64,000 nucleotides of DNA from assembly GCA_963753245.1 (NCBI GenBank), contig CAVWBK010000010.1, forward strand, positions 46,395 to 110,394, given 5' to 3'. The position numbers and the translations under genes are program-made. The stretch comes from VRUE01 sp963753245. GTDB lineage: Bacteria; Actinomycetota; Thermoleophilia; Solirubrobacterales; 70-9. The notes beneath the pieces were generated by a model. It saw only the letters and a program-made list of their open reading frames with translations. It had not been told where the DNA came from and searched no databases. Positions 35,357 through 43,495 of the stretch are shown piece after piece. The stretch's first letter is position 1, and every line of letters starts with the position of its first letter.

Positions 35357-36678
35357 GCGACCGCTATGCACAGCTCGTCAACGCCCCGCTCGCCTCGACC
35401 CTCGCCCGCCAGCTCGGCCTGCCCCAGCCCGTGCGCCTCGAGCGCCGGCGCCAGGACGGCCCGCTGCTCGCTGGCCGGCTGCTCTCGGGGGCGGCCCCGG
35501 GTGCTCGCCTTGAGCGGGCGCTGAAGGCGGCGCTTGACCGAATCAAGGTCGAGCGGGCAGGAGCCGAGGGCAAGGTCAAGGCGCTCGTCTTCGATGCCTC
35601 GGGAATTGCGGACTCGACTGAGCTGGTCGAGCTACAGCGCTTCTTTTACCCGGCGGTCGGCCGCCTCAGCCGCAACGGCCGGGTGATCGTCCTCGGCACC
35701 CCGCCGGCGCAGACTGACTCGAGCCGGGCGGCGACGGCCCAGCGCGCGCTTGAGGGATTCACCCGCTCACTCGGCAAGGAGATCGGTGCCCGCGGCGCGA
35801 CCTGCCAGCTCCTCCACGTCGCCGCCGGCGGCGAGGAGCAGCTCGACTCGACCCTCAGATTCCTGCTCTCACCGCGCTCGGCCTATGTCTCAGGGCAGGT
35901 GATCGAGATCGGCGCCGGGGTCGCGCCGCTTCCCGACCTCGACTGGGGCAAGCCACTGGCCGGCAAGACGGCGCTCGTCACCGGCGCCTCGCGGGGGATC
36001 GGCGCCGCGATCGCTGAGACCCTGGCGCTCGACGGCGCCACCGTGGTCGGCCTCGACGTCCCCCAGGCGGCCGAGGAGCTCGGCCGCCTGATGGCCGCGA
36101 TCGACGGCGATGCGATCGAGCTCGATATCACCGCCGCCGAGGCCCCTGAGCGAATCGTCGCGCGCTTTCCCGATGGTCTCGATCTCCTGGTCCACAACGC
36201 CGGTGTCACCAAGGACCGGACGATCGCCAAGATGCCCGAAGAGCGTTGGTCGGCGCTGATCGAGATCAACCTCTCCAGCGAGGAGCGGATCAACGACGCT
36301 CTGCTCGGCGACGGCCTACTGCACGCCAACGGGAGGATCGTCTGCGTCTCCTCGATGTCGGGGATCGCCGGCAACTCGGGCCAGACCAACTACGCGGCCT
36401 CAAAGGCCGGCGTGATCGGCATGGTCGAGGCCCTGGCCCCCGAGCTTGCCGAGCGCAAGGCGACGATCAACGCGGTCGCCCCTGGGTTCATCGAGACGCA
36501 GATGACCGCGGCGATGCCGATCGGGCCGCGCGAAGCCGGGCGGCGGATGAGCAGCCTCTCCCAGGGCGGCCTGCCGGTCGACGTCGCCGAGGCAATCGCC
36601 TGGTTCGCGAGCCCGGCCTCGACCGGCGTCAACGGCAACGTGGTCCGGGTCTGCGGCCAGAACCTGCTGGGGGCGTGA
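35353..36678 (+). CDS. High-molecular-weight 3-oxoacyl-(CoA/ACP) reductase (FabG4-type SDR)
   Basis: 441 residues from ATG at 35353. Residues about 1-190 form an N-terminal flavodoxin-like or degenerate SDR domain. Residues about 200-441 form an active SDR: KTALVTGASRGIGAAIAETLA (TGxxxGIG cofactor loop), LVHNAGVTKD, a catalytic Ser (CVSSMSGIAG) and Tyr/Lys (QTNYAASKAGVIG). The two-domain layout and length match FabG4 of mycobacteria, which prefers NADH. Reduces 3-oxoacyl to 3-hydroxyacyl thioesters. Overlaps its neighbours by 4 and 1 bp. Confidence 0.92.
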   Translation: MSDRYAQLVNAPLASTLARQLGLPQPVRLERRRQDGPLLAGRLLSGAAPGARLERALKAALDRIKVERAGAEGKVKALVFDASGIADSTELVELQRFFYPAVGRLSRNGRVIVLGTPPAQTDSSRAATAQRALEGFTRSLGKEIGARGATCQLLHVAAGGEEQLDSTLRFLLSPRSAYVSGQVIEIGAGVAPLPDLDWGKPLAGKTALVTGASRGIGAAIAETLALDGATVVGLDVPQAAEELGRLMAAIDGDAIELDITAAEAPERIVARFPDGLDLLVHNAGVTKDRTIAKMPEERWSALIEINLSSEERINDALLGDGLLHANGRIVCVSSMSGIAGNSGQTNYAASKAGVIGMVEALAPELAERKATINAVAPGFIETQMTAAMPIGPREAGRRMSSLSQGGLPVDVAEAIAWFASPASTGVNGNVVRVCGQNLLGA

Positions 36679-37559
36679 TGGACACCCGCACCCTTCAGAG
36701 CTCGCCCAGCATTCTTGCCCTCTACGCGCGCGCCGCGGCGCCCTTGATCCCCGGCGCCTCGTTGCTGCCCTTCGTGCCCGGCGGCGGCGGTGAGATTCCC
36801 GCGCTGGAGCTGCGCCTCGAGGGTGTCATCGCCAGGCCCGAGGAGGTCGCCGCCTACAACCGGGTCTGTGGCTTCACCCTGCGCAACCATCTGCCGCCGA
36901 CCTACCCGCAGGTGCTCGCCTTTCCGCTGCAGATGGCGGTGATGGCCGATGGAGCCTTCCCCTTCGGCGCCGTCGGCCTCGTCCATCTCGAGAACGAGAT
37001 AGTTCAGAAACGGCAGATCGGGATCGGTGAGCCGCTGAGCCTGACGGTGCGCCCGACCGCGCTGCGCCCCCACGCCCGCGGCAAGACCTTCTCGCTGCTC
37101 ACCGAGGCACGGGTCGGCGAGGATCTCGTCTGGCAGAGCACGAGCACGATGCTGCGCCGCGGCAGCGGCGCCGGCGAGCGGCCGGTCGCCAAGGGCGAGT
37201 CGCGCGAGGCAGATGGCGACGATTTCACCGCCCTCGCCCAGTGGTCGCTGGGCGGGGACCTGGGTCGCCGCTACGCCGCCGTGTCGGGCGACCGCAACCC
37301 GATCCACATGCACTCGCTGAGCGCCAAGGCGTTCGGCTTCCCGGGGGCGATCGCGCACGGCATGTGGAGCAAGGCGCGCTGCCTGGCGGCGCTCGAGCCG
37401 CGCCTGCCCGACTCCTTCACCGCGGCGGTCGCCTTCCGGCGGCCGATCCTTTTGCCCGCCCGGGTCGAGTTCTCAAGCGAGCCGACCGCGGGCGGAATCG
37501 ACTTCGCCCTACGCGATGCCAAGACGCAGACCCCGCACCTGAAAGGGACGATCAGATGA
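36678..37559 (+). CDS. MaoC-like (R)-3-hydroxyacyl dehydratase (HtdX-type)
   Basis: 293 residues from ATG at 36678 (TGATG overlap with the reductase). Two hot-dog domains. The second carries the hydratase-2 motif YAAVSGDRNPIHMHSLSAKAFGFPGAIAHGMW, with the catalytic Asp and His. The first (about 45-160) is degenerate, as in HtdX. Hydrates or dehydrates between 3-hydroxyacyl and enoyl thioesters. With the preceding reductase and thiolase it completes a beta-oxidation or chain-elongation cycle. Stop overlaps the next ATG (ATGA). Confidence 0.9.
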   Translation: MDTRTLQSSPSILALYARAAAPLIPGASLLPFVPGGGGEIPALELRLEGVIARPEEVAAYNRVCGFTLRNHLPPTYPQVLAFPLQMAVMADGAFPFGAVGLVHLENEIVQKRQIGIGEPLSLTVRPTALRPHARGKTFSLLTEARVGEDLVWQSTSTMLRRGSGAGERPVAKGESREADGDDFTALAQWSLGGDLGRRYAAVSGDRNPIHMHSLSAKAFGFPGAIAHGMWSKARCLAALEPRLPDSFTAAVAFRRPILLPARVEFSSEPTAGGIDFALRDAKTQTPHLKGTIR

Positions 37560-38890
37560 GCAGCCAGCGACAGAGCAAGACGATCGCAGACCGCGGGATG
37601 GGCTACGGGCTAAAGGCGCTGAACCGCCTCGCCGGCTCGGATCTGCTCGACAAGATCAAGTTGCGAAAGCAGGTCGAGGGCCTGGTCTATCGCGGCACCA
37701 AGAACGGCTTTCGCACCGCGAGCGCCGCCGGGCGCAGCTTCAAGGCCGTCCAGCAGCTGGGCAAACCGGCCCGTCAGGCGCGGGCCAAGTCAGACGGCCT
37801 CTTCGACGTCAGCCCCGACGATGAGCAACAGATGTTCCAGCAGGCAGGGCGCTCCTTCGCCGAGGAGAAGATCCGCCCCGCGGCGCTCGCCGCCGATGAC
37901 GCCTGTGCGACCCCAGCCGAGCTGCTCGAGCAGGCGGCGGAGCTCGGCGTCAACACGCTCGGCATCCCCGAGGAGCTCGGCGGCGTCATGCACGAGCAGG
38001 CGGCGGTGACCAATGTCCTGATCGGCGAGGCGCTCGCCCACGGCGACCTCGGAATCACCTACGCGGCACTCGCCCCCGGAGCCGTCGCAACGGCAATCGG
38101 GCACTGGGGTAGCGCCGAGCAGGAGGCGACCTACCTGCCCGCCTTCACCGGCGAGGACCTGCCCGCCGCGGCGCTCGCGATCCTCGAGCCGCGAGCGCTC
38201 TTTGACCCGCTGAAGTTGGAGACGAAGGCGCGCCGCGAGGGCGCCGATTGGATCCTCGAGGGCAGCAAGTCCCTGCTCGCCCGGGCCAGCGATTGCGAGC
38301 TCTTCATCGTCGCCGCGGAGACCGGTGAGGGCCCGGCCCTGTTCGTCCTCGAGTCCGGCGGCGAGGGCCTCTCGGTCGAGCCCGAGCCGGCGATGGGCCT
38401 GCGCCCCGCCGCCACCGGGCGCCTGATCCTCGAGGGTGTCCGCCTGCCCGGCAGCGCAATCCTCGGCGAGGGCAGGCTCGAGGACTACCTCGAGTGCGTG
38501 AACCGTTCGCGAATCGCCTGGTGTGGGCTCGCGGTCGGCAGCGCGCAAGCCGTACTTGACTACGTCATCCCCTACGTCAATGAGCGCAGCGCCTTCGGCG
38601 AACCGATCGCCAACCGCCAGGGGGTCGCCTTCGCGGTCTCAGACATCGGCATCGAGACCGGCGGCATGCGGCTTTGCACCTACAGGGCGGCGAGCCGCGC
38701 GGACCGCGGCGAGGAGTTCGCCCGCGAGGCGGCGCTCGCCCACCGGCTCTGCGCCGCCAAGGGCATGCAGATCGGCTCCGAAGGCGTGCAGCTGCTCGGC
38801 GGCCACGGTTTCGTCAAGGAGCATCCGGTCGAGCGCTGGTACCGGGACCTCCGTGCGGCGGGCGTCATGGAGGGCGCCCTGCTCGTCTGA
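37556..38890 (+). CDS. Acyl-CoA dehydrogenase with N-terminal extension
   Basis: 444 residues from ATG at 37556. An unusual N-terminal basic/helical extension of about 75 residues precedes the dehydrogenase fold (DDEQQMFQQAGRSFAEEKIRPAA). C-terminal motifs NRSRIAWCGLAVGSAQA and QLLGGHGFVKEHPVERWYRDLRAAGVMEG follow; the Glu in VMEG is at the place of the catalytic base, but the protein stops four residues later. FAD enzyme forming 2-enoyl-CoA and passing electrons to ETF. In the central region the usual TEP/GSD block is altered (AILEPRALFDPL), so activity or substrate may be atypical. Confidence 0.8.
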   Translation: MSSQRQSKTIADRGMGYGLKALNRLAGSDLLDKIKLRKQVEGLVYRGTKNGFRTASAAGRSFKAVQQLGKPARQARAKSDGLFDVSPDDEQQMFQQAGRSFAEEKIRPAALAADDACATPAELLEQAAELGVNTLGIPEELGGVMHEQAAVTNVLIGEALAHGDLGITYAALAPGAVATAIGHWGSAEQEATYLPAFTGEDLPAAALAILEPRALFDPLKLETKARREGADWILEGSKSLLARASDCELFIVAAETGEGPALFVLESGGEGLSVEPEPAMGLRPAATGRLILEGVRLPGSAILGEGRLEDYLECVNRSRIAWCGLAVGSAQAVLDYVIPYVNERSAFGEPIANRQGVAFAVSDIGIETGGMRLCTYRAASRADRGEEFAREAALAHRLCAAKGMQIGSEGVQLLGGHGFVKEHPVERWYRDLRAAGVMEGALLV

Positions 38891-38936
38891 GCGCCGCCCG
38901 GACATCCAGCGAACACCACGAGCGAAAGTGGAGAAG

Positions 38937-40151
38937 ATGATCAATCTCGAGACACCGAAGAAGTTCAGGCCCCTCGCCAGCCAGGCCAACCAGGTCGCAA
39001 CCGAGGTCTTTCGGCCGATCTCGCGCAAGTACGACGCGGCCGAGCACGCCTACCCCAAAGAGCTCGACATGCTCGCCTCGCTGATCGACGGGATGAACGA
39101 CGCCTCCGAGCACGGCGCCTCGGGTGCCTCGGGAGTGCGGCGGGAGACCAGCGATGCCGACTCCGGCGAGAACCTCAACGGCACCAACCTCTCGACCGTG
39201 CTCGGCATCATCGAGCTCTGCTGGGGAGACGTCGGCCTGCTGCTGACAATGCCGCGTCAGGGGCTCGGCAACTCGGCGATCGCCTCGGTGGCCACCGAGG
39301 AGCAGCTCGACCACTACGGCGGCCTCTGGGCGGCGATGGCGATCACCGAGCCCGAAGCGGGCTCGGACTCGGCGGCGATCCGCACCACGGCCGAGCTCGA
39401 CGGCGAGGAGTACGTACTCAACGGCGAGAAGATCTTCGTCACCTCCGGAGACCGCGCCGATCTGATCGTCGTCTGGGCCACGCTGGACCGCTCCAAGGGC
39501 CGCGCGGCGATCAAGTCGTTCATCGTCGAGCGCGACAACCCGGGGCTAAAGCTCGACCGGCTCGAGCACAAGCTCGGGATCCGGGCCTCCGATACCGCCA
39601 ACTTCACCCTGCAGGACTGCCGGGTGCCCAAAGAGGCGCTGCTCGGCGACCCGGCGGTCAACGTCGAGAAGGGCTTCGCCGGGGCGATGCAGACCTTCGA
39701 CAACACCCGCCCGCTGGTCGCCGGGATGGCTTGCGGCGTCGCCCGCGCCTCGCTCGAGGAGACTCGCGCGCGGCTCGCCGAGGCCGGGGTGGCGATCGAC
39801 TACTGCAGGCCGCCGCTCTGCCAACACGCCGCGGCCGCCCGGTTCTTGGCGATGGAGGCCGACTACGAGGCGGCGCTGCTACTCACCCTGCACGCGGCCT
39901 GGATGGCCGACAACAGCAAGCCCAACTCGTTGCAGGCCTCGATGGCGAAGGCGAAGGCCGGGCGCACCTGTGTGGAGGTCTCTCTGGGCTGCGTCGAGCT
40001 CTGCGGCAGCGTCGGCTACGGCGAGAGCGAGCTGCTTGAGAAGTGGGCCCGCGACGCCAAGATCCTCGACATCTTCGAGGGCACCCAGCAGATCCAGCTG
40101 CTGATCATCGCCCGCCAGCTGCTCGGCAAGAGCTCGGCCGAGCTCCGCTAA
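38937..40151 (+). CDS. Acyl-CoA dehydrogenase
   Basis: 404 residues from ATG at 38937 with GGAGAAG just upstream. Conserved blocks: MAITEPEAGSDSAAIRTTA, ILNGEK-type YVLNGEKIFVTSGDRADLIVV, and the catalytic Glu in ILDIFEGTQQIQLL. The region after NYAE-like residues 50-75 has a Gly/Ser-rich insert (ASEHGASGASGVRRE). Standard FAD-dependent alpha,beta-dehydrogenation of acyl-CoA. It follows the first dehydrogenase by 46 bp, so the two could form a heteromer like the FadE pairs of actinobacteria (inference). Confidence 0.92.
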   Translation: MINLETPKKFRPLASQANQVATEVFRPISRKYDAAEHAYPKELDMLASLIDGMNDASEHGASGASGVRRETSDADSGENLNGTNLSTVLGIIELCWGDVGLLLTMPRQGLGNSAIASVATEEQLDHYGGLWAAMAITEPEAGSDSAAIRTTAELDGEEYVLNGEKIFVTSGDRADLIVVWATLDRSKGRAAIKSFIVERDNPGLKLDRLEHKLGIRASDTANFTLQDCRVPKEALLGDPAVNVEKGFAGAMQTFDNTRPLVAGMACGVARASLEETRARLAEAGVAIDYCRPPLCQHAAAARFLAMEADYEAALLLTLHAAWMADNSKPNSLQASMAKAKAGRTCVEVSLGCVELCGSVGYGESELLEKWARDAKILDIFEGTQQIQLLIIARQLLGKSSAELR

Positions 40152-40174
40152 GCGCTCTGCGCCAGACTGCGCAG

Positions 40175-41623
40175 GTGAACTTCATCGCGGACGTCCTCGA
40201 AGCTTTCCCGTCGGCGCGACCGGCGCTGATCGAGGTCGACGCCCAGGGCGCCAGGCGCCTGCACCACTTCGGCGAGCTCTTCGCCCGCTCGGCCGGGCTC
40301 TCGGGCGCCCTCGCGGCGCGCGGTGTGGGTCGCGGCGATGTCGTGATGACGCTGATCGGCAGCCGGGCCGAGTGGGTGCTGACCCTGCTCGCCTGCTGGC
40401 GGATGGGTGCCGTGGCGCTGCCCTGTAATCCGCAGCTGCGACGCCGAGACCTCGAGCTGCGCTCGCGGGCGGCGAACCCGAAGCTGGCGGTCGGCGAGGA
40501 GCGCTACCTGGCTGAGCTCCCGGACGCGATCCCCTACATGGATATGGCCGACCTGGCGCGGGTCCTCGATGAGGACCGCGACCAGGAGCCCCCGGCGGCG
40601 CTCGAGCAGCTCTCCCCGACCGACCCGGCGGCGATCGTCTTCACCTCGGGCACCACCGGGGAGCCACGCGGGGTGGTCTATCCGCAGCGCTATCTGAGCG
40701 GACAGCGCCTGCAGGCCGAGCACTGGTTCGGGGCCCGCGACGGCGAGCTCGCCTGGTGCACGGCGGCGCCGGGCTGGGCGAAGTCGACTCGCAACGCCTT
40801 CATCGCCCCGTGGCTGAGCGGTGCGGTCGCGGTCCTGCACGACGGCCGCTTTGACCCCGCCCAGCGGTTGGCCCTCTGCGAGGAGCTCGGCGTCAACGTC
40901 CTCTGCCAGGCGCCGACCGAGTACCGGATGCTCGCCGGCCGCGCGGAGCTCCGAGAGGTCCCCTCGCTGCGCCGCCTGGTCTCCGCCGGGGAGCCGATCG
41001 AGCCCGAGGTGATCCGCCTCTTCGAGCGAGAGCTCGGGCTGACGATCGCCGACGGCTACGGCCAGACCGAGACCGGCGCGATCGCCGGCATGCGGCCCGG
41101 GGACGCCGACCCTGCCCGTTACGGCTCGATGGGCCGCGCGCTGCCCGGGATCGAGACCCGGATCCTCGACGGCGAGCTCCAGATCCGGGCCGCCAGCTCG
41201 CCGACCTTCTTTGCCAACTACCTCGATGGCGAGACCTTCGAGCAGGAGTGGTGGCCGACCGGGGACCGGGTGCGCGAGGACGAGGAGGGCTACCTCTGGT
41301 TCGAGGGCCGCAGCGATGACCTGATCCTCTCCTCCGGCTACCGGATCGGTCCCTTCGAGGTCGAGTCGGCGCTGATCTCCCACCCGGCGGTCGCCGAGGC
41401 CGCGGCGGTCGCCGCCCCCGACCCCGAGCGCGGCTCCGTGGTCCGCGCGATCGTCGTCCTGGGCGAGGCAAACGCGCCCTCCGAGCGCCTGGCACGCGAG
41501 CTGCAGGAGCACGTCAAAGCGCAGACCGCCCCCTACAAGTACCCGCGCATCGTCGAGTTCGCGGCCCAGCTGCCGAAGACCGAGAGCGGCAAGATCAAAC
41601 GAGCCGCGCTGCGAGACGGTTAG
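40175..41623 (+). CDS. Acyl-CoA synthetase (AMP-forming, ACS/ACSM-like)
   Basis: 482 residues from GTG at 40175; frame is open further upstream but overlaps the dehydrogenase. Motifs: AIVFTSGTTGEPRGVVYP (P-loop), GYGQTETG (A5), PTGDRVREDEEGYLWFEGRSDDLILSSGYRIGPFEVE (A7-A8), and TESGKIKRAAL with the catalytic Lys. The overall layout is like medium-chain acyl-CoA synthetases. Activates a carboxylic acid to the CoA ester, feeding the downstream oxidation enzymes. No strong promoter in the 23-bp gap, so part of the operon. Confidence 0.9.
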   Translation: MNFIADVLEAFPSARPALIEVDAQGARRLHHFGELFARSAGLSGALAARGVGRGDVVMTLIGSRAEWVLTLLACWRMGAVALPCNPQLRRRDLELRSRAANPKLAVGEERYLAELPDAIPYMDMADLARVLDEDRDQEPPAALEQLSPTDPAAIVFTSGTTGEPRGVVYPQRYLSGQRLQAEHWFGARDGELAWCTAAPGWAKSTRNAFIAPWLSGAVAVLHDGRFDPAQRLALCEELGVNVLCQAPTEYRMLAGRAELREVPSLRRLVSAGEPIEPEVIRLFERELGLTIADGYGQTETGAIAGMRPGDADPARYGSMGRALPGIETRILDGELQIRAASSPTFFANYLDGETFEQEWWPTGDRVREDEEGYLWFEGRSDDLILSSGYRIGPFEVESALISHPAVAEAAAVAAPDPERGSVVRAIVVLGEANAPSERLARELQEHVKAQTAPYKYPRIVEFAAQLPKTESGKIKRAALRDG

Positions 41624-41634
41624 TCTGCCGGGAA

Positions 41635-42999
41635 GTGAGTGAGATCGACCCCAAGCGGATCGCGGAGCTGACCGAGGCCCAGCAGGAGCAGTTTCGCAAC
41701 CGCACCGCCGCCTCCGCGCAGACCTACAAACGGGCGCTTGAGGTGATGCCCAACGGCGTCCCCTCCTCCTTTCAGGTCAACGATCCCTGGCCGGTCTACC
41801 TAGAGCGCGGCTCCGGCAGCCGCGTCTGGGACGTCGATGGCAACGAGTACGTCGACTTCCACAACGGCTTCGGGGTGATGGCGATCGGCCACGCCAATCC
41901 CGATGTGGGCGCCGCGGTCAAGGCACGGGTCGATGAAGGCACCCACTTCGCGGCGCCGACCGACGGCTCGATCGTGGTCGCCACCGAGCTCGCCCGCCGC
42001 TTTGGCTTGCCTCAGTGGCGCTTCACCAACTCGGGAACCGAGTCGACGATGGACGCCGTCCACATCGCCCGCGGGGCCAGCGGTCGCGATCTGATCCTCA
42101 AGATCGAGGGCTCCTACCACGGCCACCACGACACGGTGATGGTCTCGGTCTACCCGCCACTGGAGGCGCTCGGCGCCCGCGATGAGCCGATCAGCGTCCC
42201 CTATGGCGGCGGCATCCCGACCGCTTTCAGCGAGCTCACCCGGGCGGTGCCCTTCAACGACGCCGACGCTCTCGCCGGCGCCCTGGAGAAGATCGGCGAG
42301 CAGGTCGCCGGCTTGATCATGGAGCCGGCGATGATGAACATCAACATCATTCCCCCGCGCGAGGGCTACCTGGAGGCGGTCCGCGAGCTGACCGAGCGCT
42401 ACGGGATCAAGCTGATCTTCGATGAGGTCAAGACTGGCTGCACGATCTCCTCCGGGGGCGCCACCGCCCGCTTCGGGGTCACCCCCGACATGATCACCCT
42501 GGCCAAGGCGAGCTGTGGCGGCTACCCGGGCGGTTCGATCGGGATGACGGACGAGCTCGCCGCGATCGTCGCCGACGGCACGGTCAGCCAGTACGGGACC
42601 TTCAACGGCAACCCACTGGTGATGGCGGCGGCCGAGGCGACGCTGACCAAGGTGCTGAGCGATCAGGTCTATGAGAACTTCGAGACCGCCAACCGCGAAC
42701 TGCTCGATGGCTGCCAGCAGATCATCGACGCCCACGGACTGCCCGCCTACACCGAGGGCCTCGGGGCCAAGGGTTGCGTCGTCTTCTCGCCCGAGCGCCT
42801 CTATGAGTACCGCGATTACCTGACCAAGGTCGACGGCGACCTCTCGCGCCTGGCCTGGCTTTACCACATGAACCACGGGATCTTCATGACCCCCGGGACC
42901 GAGGAGGAGTGGACACTCTCGATCGCGCACTCCGCCGCGGATCGCCAGCGCTACCTCGATGCCTTCGAGGCCTTCGCCGCCGACCTCACCGCAAGTTAG
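41635..42999 (+). CDS. Class III PLP aminotransferase, glutamate-1-semialdehyde aminomutase-like
   Basis: 454 residues from GTG at 41635. FTNSGTESTMDAVHIARGASGR (PLP phosphate region), EGSYHGHHD, LIFDEVKTG (Asp contacting the pyridine N), and TLAKASCGGYPGGSIG with the Schiff-base Lys. Close in shape to HemL, but lies in an acyl-CoA operon and not near heme genes, so it may be an omega- or beta-amino acid transaminase. Eleven bases from the ligase gene. Possible role: supplying or removing an amino-acid-derived acid for CoA activation (inference). Confidence 0.85.
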   Translation: MSEIDPKRIAELTEAQQEQFRNRTAASAQTYKRALEVMPNGVPSSFQVNDPWPVYLERGSGSRVWDVDGNEYVDFHNGFGVMAIGHANPDVGAAVKARVDEGTHFAAPTDGSIVVATELARRFGLPQWRFTNSGTESTMDAVHIARGASGRDLILKIEGSYHGHHDTVMVSVYPPLEALGARDEPISVPYGGGIPTAFSELTRAVPFNDADALAGALEKIGEQVAGLIMEPAMMNINIIPPREGYLEAVRELTERYGIKLIFDEVKTGCTISSGGATARFGVTPDMITLAKASCGGYPGGSIGMTDELAAIVADGTVSQYGTFNGNPLVMAAAEATLTKVLSDQVYENFETANRELLDGCQQIIDAHGLPAYTEGLGAKGCVVFSPERLYEYRDYLTKVDGDLSRLAWLYHMNHGIFMTPGTEEEWTLSIAHSAADRQRYLDAFEAFAADLTAS

Positions 43000-43388
43000 G
43001 CGATGGCACCGCGGCGAGCTCCACCGGGGCCGCCGAGGTCGCTGCCGCCTACTTCGAGGCGGTCTCCCGCCGCGACCCCGAGGCGATGGCCGCGCTCTGG
43101 CAACCCGGCGGACGCGGGGAGATTCACGGCCTGGTCTCACTGCGCGCCCCCGATGGTTTGCGGGAGTGGTTCGCGAACACCTTCCGAGCGCTCCCCGATC
43201 TCGAGATCGAGGTGCTCGAGCTGATCGCCGCAGAGCAGAAGGCCGCTGTTCACTGGCAGATGAGCGGCACCTTTGACGGCGAAGCGAGATTCGAGGGGAT
43301 GCTGGCGATCGGAGCCAGGCTCGAGCTCAGCGGCTGCGACCTGATCAGCGTCAGCGACGGCAAGATTCAGCGCATCGACGCCTCCTAA
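42909..43388 (+). CDS. NTF2/SnoaL-like small protein (start uncertain)
   Basis: The domain reads AAEVAAAYFEAVSRRDPEAMAALWQPGG onward, a classic SnoaL/NTF2-like alpha+beta cone of about 120 residues, ending GKIQRIDAS. No ATG, GTG or TTG exists in frame between the aminotransferase stop (42999) and the domain. The only upstream start in frame is ATG 42909 inside the aminotransferase, which would add a 35-residue tail. An in-frame non-standard start near 43000, or loss of the true start, is possible. Role unknown; may bind or isomerise a small hydrophobic molecule. Confidence 0.55.
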   Translation: MDTLDRALRRGSPALPRCLRGLRRRPHRKLGDGTAASSTGAAEVAAAYFEAVSRRDPEAMAALWQPGGRGEIHGLVSLRAPDGLREWFANTFRALPDLEIEVLELIAAEQKAAVHWQMSGTFDGEARFEGMLAIGARLELSGCDLISVSDGKIQRIDAS

Positions 43389-43401
43389 ACGGCGCCCAGC
43401 T

Positions 43402-43463
43402 CGCCCGTCAGCTCGGCGCACTGCCAGCCCAGGGCTCACTTGCCGAGCGGGCGATGACGGGCG
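43402..43463. terminator. Long compound hairpin between convergent genes
   Basis: CGCCCGTCA (43402-43410) pairs exactly with TGACGGGCG (43455-43463). Directly inside, GCTCGGC (43411-43417) pairs with GCCGAGC (43442-43448), and AGCCC/GGGCT closes the loop at 43426-43436. Perfect helices total 21 bp with a small internal loop. It sits in the 107-bp gap of two convergent genes, fitting a bidirectional terminator, though no T-run follows. A structured RNA is an alternative. Confidence 0.45.
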
Positions 43464-43495
43464 CACTCAACTTGAAGACGCGCGCCGGCGCCGTC

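Noticed and set aside
40148..41512. 454-residue minus-strand open frame opposite the acyl-CoA synthetase
   Set aside because: Antisense shadow of a recognisable enzyme; no motifs.
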